From: SZUA-254 sp031379665
GTDB lineage: Bacteria > Bacteroidota > Ignavibacteria > UBA10030 > SZUA-254
Direction of reading: 5' to 3'
Assembly (NCBI GenBank): GCA_031379665.1
Contig: JANNFI010000002.1
Span: 1-58,280 of the forward strand
DNA: 58,280 bases
In this document: positions 17,681 to 26,202 of the stretch, piece by piece
Layout of the letters: each line of letters opens with the position of its first letter
How positions within the stretch are numbered: position 1 is the stretch's first letter
The notes under the pieces: generated by a model
The model's database searches: none
Seen by the model: the letters and a program-made list of their open reading frames with translations, nothing else
What the model was told of the DNA's origin: nothing
Position numbers and translations under genes: made by a program

Positions 17681-19513
17681 ATGTGCGGAATTATCGGCTA
17701 TATCGGCGCCAAGGACACCCTCCCCATCCTCTTGGATGGCCTCCAGCGGCTCGAATACCGCGGTTATGACTCCGCTGGCGTGGCGCTGATCCGGGATGGA
17801 AAGCTCGAGGTCCACAAGAAGGCCGGAAAGGTGGCTGACCTGGTCAAGGCGCTCAACGGGAGCGGGTGCGGATCGCACCTCGGCATCGGACACACCCGTT
17901 GGGCGACCCACGGTGCACCGAACGACCTGAACGCCCACCCCCACACCGATTGCCGCGGCGACCTTGCGATCATCCATAACGGGATCATCGAAAATTACGC
18001 GACGCTCAAGAAAAAGCTGATCGCGGACGGCCATACGATCCGCACCGATACCGATACCGAAGTCCTCGGTCACCTCATCGAGGAGATGTACAAGCGCACG
18101 CCCGACCTTTTCACCGCGGTCCGCCACGCCCTCATCGAGGCCGAAGGCGCATACGGCATCCTGGTCATATCGGCAAAGGAACCGGACAAGATCATCGCGG
18201 CCCGAAAGGGCAGCCCACTCGTCATCGGGGTGGGCGAGAACGAAAACCTGATCGCCTCCGATGCTGCGGCCCTCGTGGACCACACCCGGCAGGTGGTGTA
18301 TCTCGGCGACGGCGAAATCGCGTCCATCACCGCTGCCGAGGTTACGATCAAGACGATCCACGACAAGGAAATCATCAAGCAGGTGGAAGAAATCACCTTC
18401 GATATCGAACAGATTGAGAAGGGCGGATTTGACCATTTCATGTTGAAGGAAATTTTCGAGCAGCCGGAGTCGATCACCAACTCGCTGCGCGGACGGCTCC
18501 AGGTGGACGAAGGCACGTCGAGGCTCGGCGGCCTCGATTCGGTCAAGGACAAGCTCCTTGCGGCCGACCGGATCATCATCACCGCCTGCGGGACATCGTG
18601 GCACGCCGCGCTGGTCGGGAAATACATGATCGAGCAGATCGCCGGGGTACCCGTCGAGGTGGACTACGCTTCGGAGTTCCGGTACCGCGAACCGATCATC
18701 AGGCCCACCGACGTCGTGTTCGTCATCAGCCAGAGCGGCGAAACCGCCGACACGCTGGCCGCCCTGCGCGAGGGTAAGTCGCGTGCGGCTGCTGCGCTCG
18801 GCATCGTCAACGTCGTCGGCAGCACCATCGCCCGCGAAACCGAGGCCGGCGTCTACATCCACGCCGGACCCGAAATCGGCGTTGCCTCGACAAAGGCTTT
18901 CACGTCCCAGCTCGCGGTGCTCTCACTGATCGCGCTGTTCATCGGGCGCCACCGGGGGATGTCGCTTGACAAGGGGAGAGCCCTGGCGAGGGACCTCGCG
19001 GAGATCCCCGAAAAGGTCAGGAAGGTATTCGACGCCACTGACCAGATCAAGTACATCGCCGAAGAGTTCAAGCACGCCCAGAATTTCATCTACCTCGGCC
19101 GCGGCGCGAACTTCCCGACGGCCCTCGAAGGCGCGTTGAAACTGAAGGAAATCTCGTATATCCACGCCGAGGGATACCCCGCCGCGGAAATGAAGCACGG
19201 TCCGATCGCGCTGATCGACGAAAACATGCCGGTGGTGTTCATCGTGCCGAAGGACCGCATCTACGACAAGGTCCTCAGCAACATCCAGGAAGTGAAGGCA
19301 AGGAAGGGGAAGATCATCGCCATCGCCAACGACGACGACGACCAGATCGACGAGCTCTCCGACTTCGTCATCCGCGTTCCGAGGACTTTCAGCTATTTCG
19401 GACCGATTGTCAATTCCATTCCGCTGCAGCTCCTCGCCTACTATATGGCGGTGGCCCGCGGGTGCAACGTCGACCAGCCCCGGAACCTCGCCAAGAGCGT
19501 CACCGTCGAGTAA
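17681..19513 (+). CDS. glmS: Glutamine-fructose-6-phosphate aminotransferase (isomerizing)
   Basis: GlmS makes glucosamine-6-phosphate from fructose-6-phosphate and glutamine, feeding peptidoglycan and LPS. At 610 residues it has full family length. The N-terminal glutaminase begins MCGIIGYIG with catalytic Cys2, and GHTRWATHG follows. The isomerase half has two SIS domains (TACGTSWHAALVGKYMIE, SQSGETADTLAALREG, then YLGRGANFPTALEGALKLKEISYIHAEGYPAAEMKHGP) and ends in RNLAKSVTVE. No ribosome site precedes the ATG. It forms a single-gene unit with its own promoter and terminator. Confidence 0.98.
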   Translation: MCGIIGYIGAKDTLPILLDGLQRLEYRGYDSAGVALIRDGKLEVHKKAGKVADLVKALNGSGCGSHLGIGHTRWATHGAPNDLNAHPHTDCRGDLAIIHNGIIENYATLKKKLIADGHTIRTDTDTEVLGHLIEEMYKRTPDLFTAVRHALIEAEGAYGILVISAKEPDKIIAARKGSPLVIGVGENENLIASDAAALVDHTRQVVYLGDGEIASITAAEVTIKTIHDKEIIKQVEEITFDIEQIEKGGFDHFMLKEIFEQPESITNSLRGRLQVDEGTSRLGGLDSVKDKLLAADRIIITACGTSWHAALVGKYMIEQIAGVPVEVDYASEFRYREPIIRPTDVVFVISQSGETADTLAALREGKSRAAAALGIVNVVGSTIARETEAGVYIHAGPEIGVASTKAFTSQLAVLSLIALFIGRHRGMSLDKGRALARDLAEIPEKVRKVFDATDQIKYIAEEFKHAQNFIYLGRGANFPTALEGALKLKEISYIHAEGYPAAEMKHGPIALIDENMPVVFIVPKDRIYDKVLSNIQEVKARKGKIIAIANDDDDQIDELSDFVIRVPRTFSYFGPIVNSIPLQLLAYYMAVARGCNVDQPRNLAKSVTVE

Positions 19514-19537
19514 TCCGCGCCGCCGCAACCTCCCCCC

Positions 19538-19580
19538 GGAAATTCCGGTTGATTTTCACGCCGGAATTTCCCATTTTTTT
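19538..19580 (+). terminator. Strong Rho-independent terminator after glmS
   Basis: A perfect 11-bp inverted repeat, GGAAATTCCGG (19538-19548) and CCGGAATTTCC (19561-19571), surrounds a 12-nt loop and is followed by a run of seven T (19574-19580). Confidence 0.93.
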
Positions 19581-19619
19581 GCCACGGCATCCCTTAACCA
19601 TTCAGTGGAGCATCGAATC

Positions 19620-20465
19620 GTGGCCCAATCGCAGCAATTTCAATCCAATCAGTTCGCCCTCATCCTCGGGGCCTCCAGCGGCTTCGGTGAAGCCATATCG
19701 CTCGAACTCGCCCGGCGGGGGATGAGCGTCATCGGCGTGCATTTCGACCGGGCCGGGACGATGCCGAAGGTCAACGAGGTTATCGCCGGCGTGAAGGCTG
19801 CGGGCGTCAAAGCGCTGTTTTTCAACGTCAACGCAGCGGACCCCGCGAAGCGAGAGGAGACCCTCGAGGCAGTGAAAAAGGAATTCGCGACGATCCCGGG
19901 TGCGACCATCCGGGTCCTTGTCCACTCGCTCGCCTTCGGCACTCTCAGGCCGTACATCGGCAAGAGTGCCGCTGATTCGATGACGCAGGCCCAGGTCGAA
20001 ATGACGATGGACGTGATGGCGAACTCGCTCGTCTACTGGACCCAGGGGGCCTATTTCAAGGGGATGATGACCAGGGGGGCCAGCATCTACGCGATGACCA
20101 GCTCCGGCGGGCACTCGGTCCTGCCGAATTACGGGGCGGTGTCGGGCGCGAAGGCCGCGCTCGAATCGCACATTCGCCAGCTCGCGCTCGAGATGGGTCC
20201 CTATGGGATCCGCGCGAACTCGCTCCTGGCCGGCGTGACCGACACACCGGCGCTCAGGAAAATACCGGGTGCGGCCAGCATGCTCGACATCGCCCGCCGG
20301 AAGAACCCCCAGATGCGGGTGACGACCCCGATGGATGTCGCGAAGGCGATTGCCCTCCTCGCGCAGGACGACGCGGGGTTCATCTCGGGGAACGTCATCG
20401 GCGTCGACGCCGGCGAGGACATGGTGAGCTTCATCGGCCAGAAGAGTGCGCTCGAGCTGGAATAA
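19620..20465 (+). CDS. Enoyl-ACP reductase-like SDR (FabL/FabI type)
   Basis: A 281-residue short-chain dehydrogenase. The cofactor loop is GASSGFGEA. The catalytic pair is Y171 and K178, i.e. Y-X6-K, the spacing that separates the enoyl-ACP reductases FabI and FabL from ordinary SDRs (Y-X3-K). The classical GASSGxG loop, and absence of the FabI N-terminal signature, favours the FabL-like branch. It probably carries out the last reduction in fatty acid elongation. The start is GTG 19620, since nothing upstream aligns and the N-terminus is then ordinary. It lies beyond the glmS terminator, so it needs its own promoter, which I could not identify. Confidence 0.8.
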   Translation: MAQSQQFQSNQFALILGASSGFGEAISLELARRGMSVIGVHFDRAGTMPKVNEVIAGVKAAGVKALFFNVNAADPAKREETLEAVKKEFATIPGATIRVLVHSLAFGTLRPYIGKSAADSMTQAQVEMTMDVMANSLVYWTQGAYFKGMMTRGASIYAMTSSGGHSVLPNYGAVSGAKAALESHIRQLALEMGPYGIRANSLLAGVTDTPALRKIPGAASMLDIARRKNPQMRVTTPMDVAKAIALLAQDDAGFISGNVIGVDAGEDMVSFIGQKSALELE

Positions 20466-20477
20466 CCCGCCGAAATA

Positions 20478-20506
20478 TTGTTTTTCCCCGGCCGTTTTCT
20501 TATATT
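20478..20506 (+). promoter_or_regulatory. Predicted promoter of the methyltransferase gene
   Basis: TTGTTT (20478-20483), 17 bp, TATATT (20501-20506). It has the same -35 and spacer as the glmS promoter. Confidence 0.5.
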
Positions 20507-20595
20507 TTCCTTCGAATTCCTCCATCCATCCGGGAGTGCCCCGTCATTCGAGGGCATCGTCGGAGCGTTTGTGCATTTAATCCAGAGGTGACGCC

Positions 20596-21741
20596 ATGCC
20601 GCTCAAAGCAAAGGGCAAAGTAATCGCTAAAAAATCGGCCTCGGTGAGAGTCGATCCGAAGTCGTTCTCCATCATCGACCTGGTCAAGGAACTCAACTCC
20701 TTCAGCGTCGACAACTACTGGGACCTCGGAAGGTTCCTGGTGGACAAAGTGATGCCCCTGGCCCGGAAACAGGGAATGTTCGAGGAACAGGTCCTGAAAA
20801 TGGTGTCGAACCACCCCGGCATCAAGTTCCCCTTCAGTATGCTGAAGCAATGCCAGCAGTACTATTCGTACTATCCGGACGTCAAGAAGCGACCGCTCCC
20901 CGAGGTATTCTACTTCGACCTGGCGACGAAGGTCGACGAGACCAGGCGGAGGGAACAATACGAGAAACAAGCCCTCGAACAGCGCTGGACGATCACCGAC
21001 CTGCGCAAGAAGATCCACGACGAGGAACTCGCCAAGAGGATGGACGAACGGACGAAATACGGGTTCGACCTCCGCGAGAGAAACGTCTGGACGTTCGAAA
21101 CCCCCGATCCGCGGTTTGGCAAGGCCGGTTACAAGGGTCGCATCCCGGGGCAGATCGTTGCGAACGCACTCTATTATTACACGAAGGCGGGCGATTACAT
21201 CGTGGATCCGTTCGCCGGCAGCGGCACGACGGGTGACGTGCTCGAGAGTGTGCCGCATTTCGCCGACCGGAAAATAAAAATGTACGATTCCGAGCCGGCC
21301 GACGGCCGCATCGCCCGGAACAACGTCCTGCATACCGGCATTCCGGAGCAGACCGGGTCGGTGGACTTCCTGTTCCTCGATCCTCCGGCCGAGTACACGC
21401 AGAAGGACGCCACGAGCGACTTCGGGATGGGAATGGACGCTGTGAAGGCGGATTTCATACTGAAATTCAAGAGCATCGTCCGGGAGTCCGCGAGAATCGT
21501 CAAGACCGGCGGACGTGTTTCGATTGTGATCGAGCCGGCCATTGCGGTCGGCGAGTTCATCGATTTTCCGGCCGAGGTGTCGTCGCTCTTCCGTGAAGCG
21601 GGCTTCAAGCAGGTCGGCAAGGTGTACCTCCCGAGGCGCTCCTCCGAAGGGATGAAGGGGACGCAAACCATCGACGAGATGCGCGGCATCCGGCTGGTGA
21701 GCTCGGATTGCCGGGAACTCCTCACGTATCAGAAAATCTAA
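20596..21741 (+). CDS. Orphan site-specific DNA methyltransferase-like protein with helical N-terminal domain
   Basis: A 381-residue protein. Residues about 25-100 (IDLVKELNSFSVDNYWDLGRF..., then QQYYSYYP) look like the winged-helix N-terminal part of DUF1016/YhcG-type proteins. A charged helical linker follows. The AdoMet-binding motif is DPFAGSGTTGDV starting at D204, preceded by GQIVANALYYYTKAGDYIV as in N6/N4 DNA methylases. The catalytic motif that should read DPPY/F/W is D262-P-P-A-E-Y, lacking the aromatic residue at position four. A good ribosome site (AGAGGTG, 5 nt) fixes the ATG. No restriction endonuclease lies nearby. It may be a regulatory or hypomodification methylase, or inactive. 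Confidence 0.8.
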   Translation: MPLKAKGKVIAKKSASVRVDPKSFSIIDLVKELNSFSVDNYWDLGRFLVDKVMPLARKQGMFEEQVLKMVSNHPGIKFPFSMLKQCQQYYSYYPDVKKRPLPEVFYFDLATKVDETRRREQYEKQALEQRWTITDLRKKIHDEELAKRMDERTKYGFDLRERNVWTFETPDPRFGKAGYKGRIPGQIVANALYYYTKAGDYIVDPFAGSGTTGDVLESVPHFADRKIKMYDSEPADGRIARNNVLHTGIPEQTGSVDFLFLDPPAEYTQKDATSDFGMGMDAVKADFILKFKSIVRESARIVKTGGRVSIVIEPAIAVGEFIDFPAEVSSLFREAGFKQVGKVYLPRRSSEGMKGTQTIDEMRGIRLVSSDCRELLTYQKI

Positions 21742-21783
21742 TCCCGGAGGGCTCGAGTCTCGCCCTCCGCGTGATCGTTCGAT

Positions 21784-21856
21784 GGACAGGTAGCTCAGCT
21801 GGTAGAGCAACGGCCTGAAAAGCCGTGTGTCGGCGGTTCGATTCCGCCCCTGTCCA
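21784..21856 (+). tRNA. tRNA-Phe (anticodon GAA)
   Basis: Complete cloverleaf: acceptor GGACAGG/CCTGTCC, D stem GCTC/GAGC, anticodon stem ACGGC/GCCGT with loop CTGAAAA, T arm GGCGG-TTCGATT-CCGCC, discriminator A. CCA is not encoded. It lies 42 bp after the methyltransferase gene. Confidence 0.96.
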
Positions 21857-21980
21857 CTCCCACACATTTCCTTCCTGAGATAGCCGGATGGTCTCTGAGC
21901 CTGAATTCAAGCCCTTCCGGGCTTCGCCTGCCGCACCGTAATGCCCCTCCGGGATGTGCTTTTCCGGAGACTGAAGGTTA

Positions 21981-22009
21981 TTGACCTCCAAAGAAATATT
22001 CTCCATATT
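21981..22009 (+). promoter_or_regulatory. Possible promoter of the cyclase/kinase/regulator operon
   Basis: TTGACC (21981-21986), 17 bp, CATATT (22004-22009). The -10 is weak, but the site is the best match in the 258 bp between tRNA-Phe and the operon. Confidence 0.4.
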
Positions 22010-22114
22010 CGCAACAGGGAGGCGGTCATCATTTTCCTCATTCGTCGTAGTTCCGACGGGTGCCGGCCATGAAGCAATCTCCATTTTCCGGATGACGCGG
22101 AGTCAATTTCGGGC

Positions 22115-23056
22115 ATGAAAACGATTCTGATCATAGAAGACGACCCCGTGATTGCCCGGGGGCTCCACGACCTGCTTGCGGGTGATAATTTCAATTCCAC
22201 GATCTGCCCGACCGGTGAGAGTGGAGTTGAGGTTGCGCTCTCCGAGAATCCCGATGCGATACTGCTCGACATCGGATTACCCGATATGAACGGATTCGAT
22301 GTGTTGAGGCAATTGCGTCTCCGTGGATATCGTCGATCTGTGATCATGCTGACTTCCCGTGCCGACCGGATCGACAAGATCACCGCCCTTGAGGCTGGCG
22401 CCGACGATTACATCACAAAACCGTTCGATAATCGAGAAGTGGTTGCACGGTTAAGGGCGAATCTCAGGCGTTCGGAGCAGACGATCGCGACACCGGTGGC
22501 CTCGGCCGGGGGGTTGTCTGCCCAGGGCGGAGATCGTAAACTGCTTGTGATCATGTTTACGGACATGAAAGATTTCTCCAAGATCATGAACGAAGATGAA
22601 GATGCTGCCATCGCGCTGTTGGGTCACCATAATCACGTCATGGATGCGACGATTCCAACGTACGCCGGCAGGATCATTGAGGTGATTGGCGATGCCTATC
22701 TTGCGGCGTTCGGGAGTAGTGAGCATGCCATCGACTGCGCACTGAACATTCAGCAGGAGTTCCTCTTGTACAACAATCGCAATCCCAACGGGGGGCAGAT
22801 CTCGGTCCGGATCGGGATTCATCTCGGTGATGTCGTTGAGCAGGGAGAGAGGTTGCGCGGGAACGCCATTAATGTCGCGGCGCGCATCCAGGAGGTGGCC
22901 GTCCCGGGGAACGTCTATGTCTCCGAACAGGTCGTCTCCGCTGCCGGTAAAAAGAAGGGTTTCGGATTTGACAGCCTGGGACCTCACAACCTGAAAAACA
23001 TCAAAGAGCCGATACACGTCTACCGGGTCACGGCGATCGAATCCCAGGCGAGATGA
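22115..23056 (+). CDS. Receiver domain-class III nucleotidyl cyclase fusion
   Basis: A 313-residue response regulator whose output is a nucleotide cyclase. The receiver (residues 1-115) has the acidic pair D9/D10, phosphoacceptor D52 and K102. The cyclase domain (about 140-313) has both metal aspartates, D150 (FTDMKDFSK) and D193 (IGDAYLAAF), and the transition-state pair N253 and R257 (INVAARIQ). At the two purine-recognition positions it has E189 and N250 instead of the Lys and Asp/Thr of adenylate cyclases, so the product may be cGMP or something else. It overlaps the next kinase gene by ATGA, so the three genes form one signalling operon. No clear ribosome site precedes ATG 22115. Confidence 0.9.
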   Translation: MKTILIIEDDPVIARGLHDLLAGDNFNSTICPTGESGVEVALSENPDAILLDIGLPDMNGFDVLRQLRLRGYRRSVIMLTSRADRIDKITALEAGADDYITKPFDNREVVARLRANLRRSEQTIATPVASAGGLSAQGGDRKLLVIMFTDMKDFSKIMNEDEDAAIALLGHHNHVMDATIPTYAGRIIEVIGDAYLAAFGSSEHAIDCALNIQQEFLLYNNRNPNGGQISVRIGIHLGDVVEQGERLRGNAINVAARIQEVAVPGNVYVSEQVVSAAGKKKGFGFDSLGPHNLKNIKEPIHVYRVTAIESQAR

Positions 23057-25506
23057 GGAACGCGGCCATTAAACCATTCCGACGAGTTGTTGATCTGCGC
23101 CTTATCGTGCCCATCGGCATCTTTCTGGTGTACTCGGTTTTTGCCGTACTCCATCTCACCCAAAAGGCCGGCCTCCCGCTCTCGTTCAGGGTTCCAAATG
23201 TCGGGTCGTCGACGTTCTTGATCGATGGCGTCGAAGTGCGGACGGACGACGATGTGGAATTTGTCCTCAGCGGATATCGTGTCGGAGCTCCCGTCAGGCT
23301 GGTCGTGAAAGAGGGCGCCGCAACCGGGGACGAGACAGTGATCCTCGTCCCGTACTACGAAGCCTGGGCCATCCTCTTTGATCTGGCGATCACGGTGATC
23401 ACGATTGGATTGGGCCTGCTGGTGGCGCTGTACTATTCGGACACACTTGTTGCCAGGGTTTTCCTGGCCGCCAGCATCGCCCTTGGTACGGCATTGCTCG
23501 GTACGAAGACGTTGTACTCATTGCAACCCCCGTGGCTCGGCGCGACGCTCTGTACCTGTTTTTTCCTGGCGTATTCTTCAACCCCCGTCCTGTTCCTCCA
23601 TTTCTCATCCCTTTTTCCGGTTCGTCGGATCCGCACCATCGGCCCGGTCACGATCGTCATCTATGCGGGGGCCGTGGCGATGGCTCTCTGGCAAACCCTG
23701 GTCTATCTGAAAGCCGGGGAAACGCATTCGGTTGAATTATTCCGCCGGTCGGTATCGACATCCACCTGGATGAATGGCCAGATGGTGGCAGGCATCGTGG
23801 CGGGTCTGGTCCTTCTCGTGGGTTCGTATCATCGGGCGGCCACCCCATCGGAACGAAAAAAAGCGGCGTGGGTGCTCTTCGGTCTGGTCGCAGGGACGTT
23901 GCCGTTCGGCCTGTTCTGGGCACTGCCGCAGACGTTCGGGCGCGCACCGCTCATTCCCGAAATGCTTTTCAAGGTGTTCCTCCTGGCCATACCGGTTTCC
24001 TTTGCGATTGCCATCCTTCGGTATCGGCTCATCGACATTACCACGCTCATCAGTCGCAGCGTGATCCACGCGCTCGTGGTCGGGGCGCTCCTGGTCCTGT
24101 ACGCACTCCTCATCGGGCTAACCATGCAAATCATCCCGATCGGGACAATCGAGACATCGCTCCTGCTTCTGGCGCTTGCAGCGCTCATTTCGGCCGTCGC
24201 ATACAATTCTATCAGCAGATGGGCCCAGCGGCTGGTCGATCGATCATTCTTTCACCTGAGTTATGATTTCCGCGGGTCGTTGAAGGAGGTTCTCGATGAC
24301 CTGAAACGGTCCCGTGGTACCGGAGAGATTGCCGAACGCCTCATAGCGGGGGTGGAAAAACTACTGCCGGTTGACCGGATCATTGTTTTCACTCTCGAAC
24401 AACCGGGAAACAGACTCAGGGCGCTGGCGGAACGAAATTTTCCGATCCTGAGAAAGCACAGCGTCACCCTGGAGATCGACCGTCTCAAATCGGATTTGGA
24501 GCTTCCCGTTGCCGTCGACAGCCATATCGAGCAGAATGTACGCCACGAAAGCGCGGACGCCGATGTGTTCGGGCGCTGGGGGATTTCACTTGCCCTGCCG
24601 ATGAAAGCGCGGGGCGGAAAAATCAGGGGTTTCATCGTCCTCGGCAGGAAAACGTCCGGTCTGATGTTTACCGAAGAGGACGTCGATCTTCTCACCGTGG
24701 TCGCCGGAGAAGTCGCCGGAGAAATCGAACGACTCCACCTTGAGCGGATCCTCAGCCTTGAGCGGGCGCAGGCCGAACGGCTTGAAGAGTTGAACCGCCT
24801 GAAATCGTATTTTGTGGCGAGTGTTTCCCACGATCTGAAGACGCCCCTCACATCGATACGAATGTTCTCTGAACTGCTCCGTTCAAACAGGGGACTATCC
24901 GCCGCGACGGTGGACGAGTACCTGGCGATCATCGGAGGGGAGAGCGACCGCCTGACGCGCCTGATCGATAACGTCCTCGATTTCGCAAAAATCGAGAAGG
25001 GGATGAAGGCCTACGACTTCAAGGAAACAGAATTGAACGACATCGTTTCGACGATGATGAAGGTGATGCAATACCAGTTCCAAATTGAGAAATGCGAGGT
25101 GGCCTGCGAACCGGCAGGTGGCCTCCTGCTGTTGACCGCAGACCCCGACGCCGTGCTTGAAGCGCTGCTGAATCTCGTCACCAACGCCGTGAAATATTCA
25201 GCAGAGCCGAAACGGATCCGGATCAGGACCTTTGCCGAGGCGGGCGCGGTGGGCATCGCCGTGGAAGACAACGGATTCGGCATCCCTCCTGAGGAGCTGG
25301 AATTGATATTCCAACCCTTCCATCGGGTTGTCGGCGGGCAGTCGGCGTCCGCGGGCGGTACGGGGCTCGGATTGTCGATCGTCAAACACATCGTCGATGC
25401 GCATCGTGGGACAATTCAGGTGGTGAGCGAACCGGGGCGGGGAAGCACCTTTACAATGGTGTTTCCGGACCTGATGTCACCATCGAACCGTGGAGACCAA
25501 CCATGA
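23053..25506 (+). CDS. Multi-pass membrane sensor histidine kinase with GAF domain
   Basis: An 817-residue kinase. TM1 at about 17-35 is followed by a short PDZ-like extracytoplasmic stretch (FLIDGVEVRTDDDVEFVLSGYRVGAPVRLVV), then about seven further TM helices to about residue 390. A GAF-like domain follows at about 430-570. The transmitter has H593 in SHDLKTPLTS and a full HATPase: N box, DNGFGIPPEE, GGTGLGLSIVKH. It overlaps the cyclase gene upstream and the OmpR-type regulator downstream by 4 nt each (ATGA), implying stoichiometric coupling. It probably phosphorylates one or both neighbouring receivers. Confidence 0.92.
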   Translation: MRNAAIKPFRRVVDLRLIVPIGIFLVYSVFAVLHLTQKAGLPLSFRVPNVGSSTFLIDGVEVRTDDDVEFVLSGYRVGAPVRLVVKEGAATGDETVILVPYYEAWAILFDLAITVITIGLGLLVALYYSDTLVARVFLAASIALGTALLGTKTLYSLQPPWLGATLCTCFFLAYSSTPVLFLHFSSLFPVRRIRTIGPVTIVIYAGAVAMALWQTLVYLKAGETHSVELFRRSVSTSTWMNGQMVAGIVAGLVLLVGSYHRAATPSERKKAAWVLFGLVAGTLPFGLFWALPQTFGRAPLIPEMLFKVFLLAIPVSFAIAILRYRLIDITTLISRSVIHALVVGALLVLYALLIGLTMQIIPIGTIETSLLLLALAALISAVAYNSISRWAQRLVDRSFFHLSYDFRGSLKEVLDDLKRSRGTGEIAERLIAGVEKLLPVDRIIVFTLEQPGNRLRALAERNFPILRKHSVTLEIDRLKSDLELPVAVDSHIEQNVRHESADADVFGRWGISLALPMKARGGKIRGFIVLGRKTSGLMFTEEDVDLLTVVAGEVAGEIERLHLERILSLERAQAERLEELNRLKSYFVASVSHDLKTPLTSIRMFSELLRSNRGLSAATVDEYLAIIGGESDRLTRLIDNVLDFAKIEKGMKAYDFKETELNDIVSTMMKVMQYQFQIEKCEVACEPAGGLLLLTADPDAVLEALLNLVTNAVKYSAEPKRIRIRTFAEAGAVGIAVEDNGFGIPPEELELIFQPFHRVVGGQSASAGGTGLGLSIVKHIVDAHRGTIQVVSEPGRGSTFTMVFPDLMSPSNRGDQP

Positions 25507-26183
25507 AACTGATCCTGATTGTCGAAGATGATCCGGCCGTCCTCAAGGGCCTGGAGGCGGCACTCCTCGAGGAACACTACCGGGTCCTGACGGCGACCGA
25601 TGGCGAGATGGGCCTGGCGATGGCCAGACGGGAGCAAACTGATCTTATCATTCTGGATGTAATGCTGCCCAAGAAAGACGGATTTGATGTCTGCCGCGAA
25701 TTGAGGAGCGCGGGGGTGGACGTGCCGGTGATATTCCTGACAAGCCGGAAGGAAGAGGTCGACCGCGTGCTGGGACTGGAGCTGGGTGCCGACGATTACA
25801 TGACCAAACCGTTCGGTCTGCGCGAACTGAAGGCGAGGATCAGGGCGCGGTTGAGGCGGACAACGGAAATCCGTCGTACGCTCGAGGAACATTCTTTCGG
25901 TGACGTCCACATCGATTTCCGAAAGCACGAAGTCACCAGGGGAGGGGAGCCCGTGAATCTTTCGAACCGGGAACTCGATGTCCTGAAGTACATGATCCAG
26001 CGTGAAGGCGAGGTGGTCAGCCGGGACAGCCTGTTGGACGAAGTCTGGGGATACGACACCTTCCCGACGACCCGGACGGTGGATAATTATATCCTTACCA
26101 TCCGCAAAAAAATTGAAAAGGACCCCTCCCACCCTGCGCATCTCCTCACGGTGCATTCGGCCGGGTACAAGTTCATCAGCTGA
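25503..26183 (+). CDS. OmpR/PhoB-family response regulator
   Basis: A 226-residue DNA-binding regulator. The receiver has the acidic pair, D52 (LIILDVMLPKKDGFD), and the TKPF Lys. A winged-helix Trans_reg_C domain occupies about 125-226 (LSNRELDVLKYMIQREGEVVSR, then WGYDTFPTTRTVDNYILTIRKKIE). It is the last gene of the cyclase-kinase-regulator operon and ends 19 bp before the convergent radical SAM gene, with no obvious terminator between. Confidence 0.95.
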   Translation: MKLILIVEDDPAVLKGLEAALLEEHYRVLTATDGEMGLAMARREQTDLIILDVMLPKKDGFDVCRELRSAGVDVPVIFLTSRKEEVDRVLGLELGADDYMTKPFGLRELKARIRARLRRTTEIRRTLEEHSFGDVHIDFRKHEVTRGGEPVNLSNRELDVLKYMIQREGEVVSRDSLLDEVWGYDTFPTTRTVDNYILTIRKKIEKDPSHPAHLLTVHSAGYKFIS

Positions 26184-26202
26184 ACAGTACGGGGGTTTTG
26201 GG

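Noticed and set aside
17669..18862. 397-codon minus-strand open frame
   Set aside because: It is a shadow of glmS, which is unmistakable on the plus strand.
21909..21924. Perfect AAGCCC-TTCC-GGGCTT hairpin after tRNA-Phe
   Set aside because: It has no T-run on either strand, so I do not call it a terminator.
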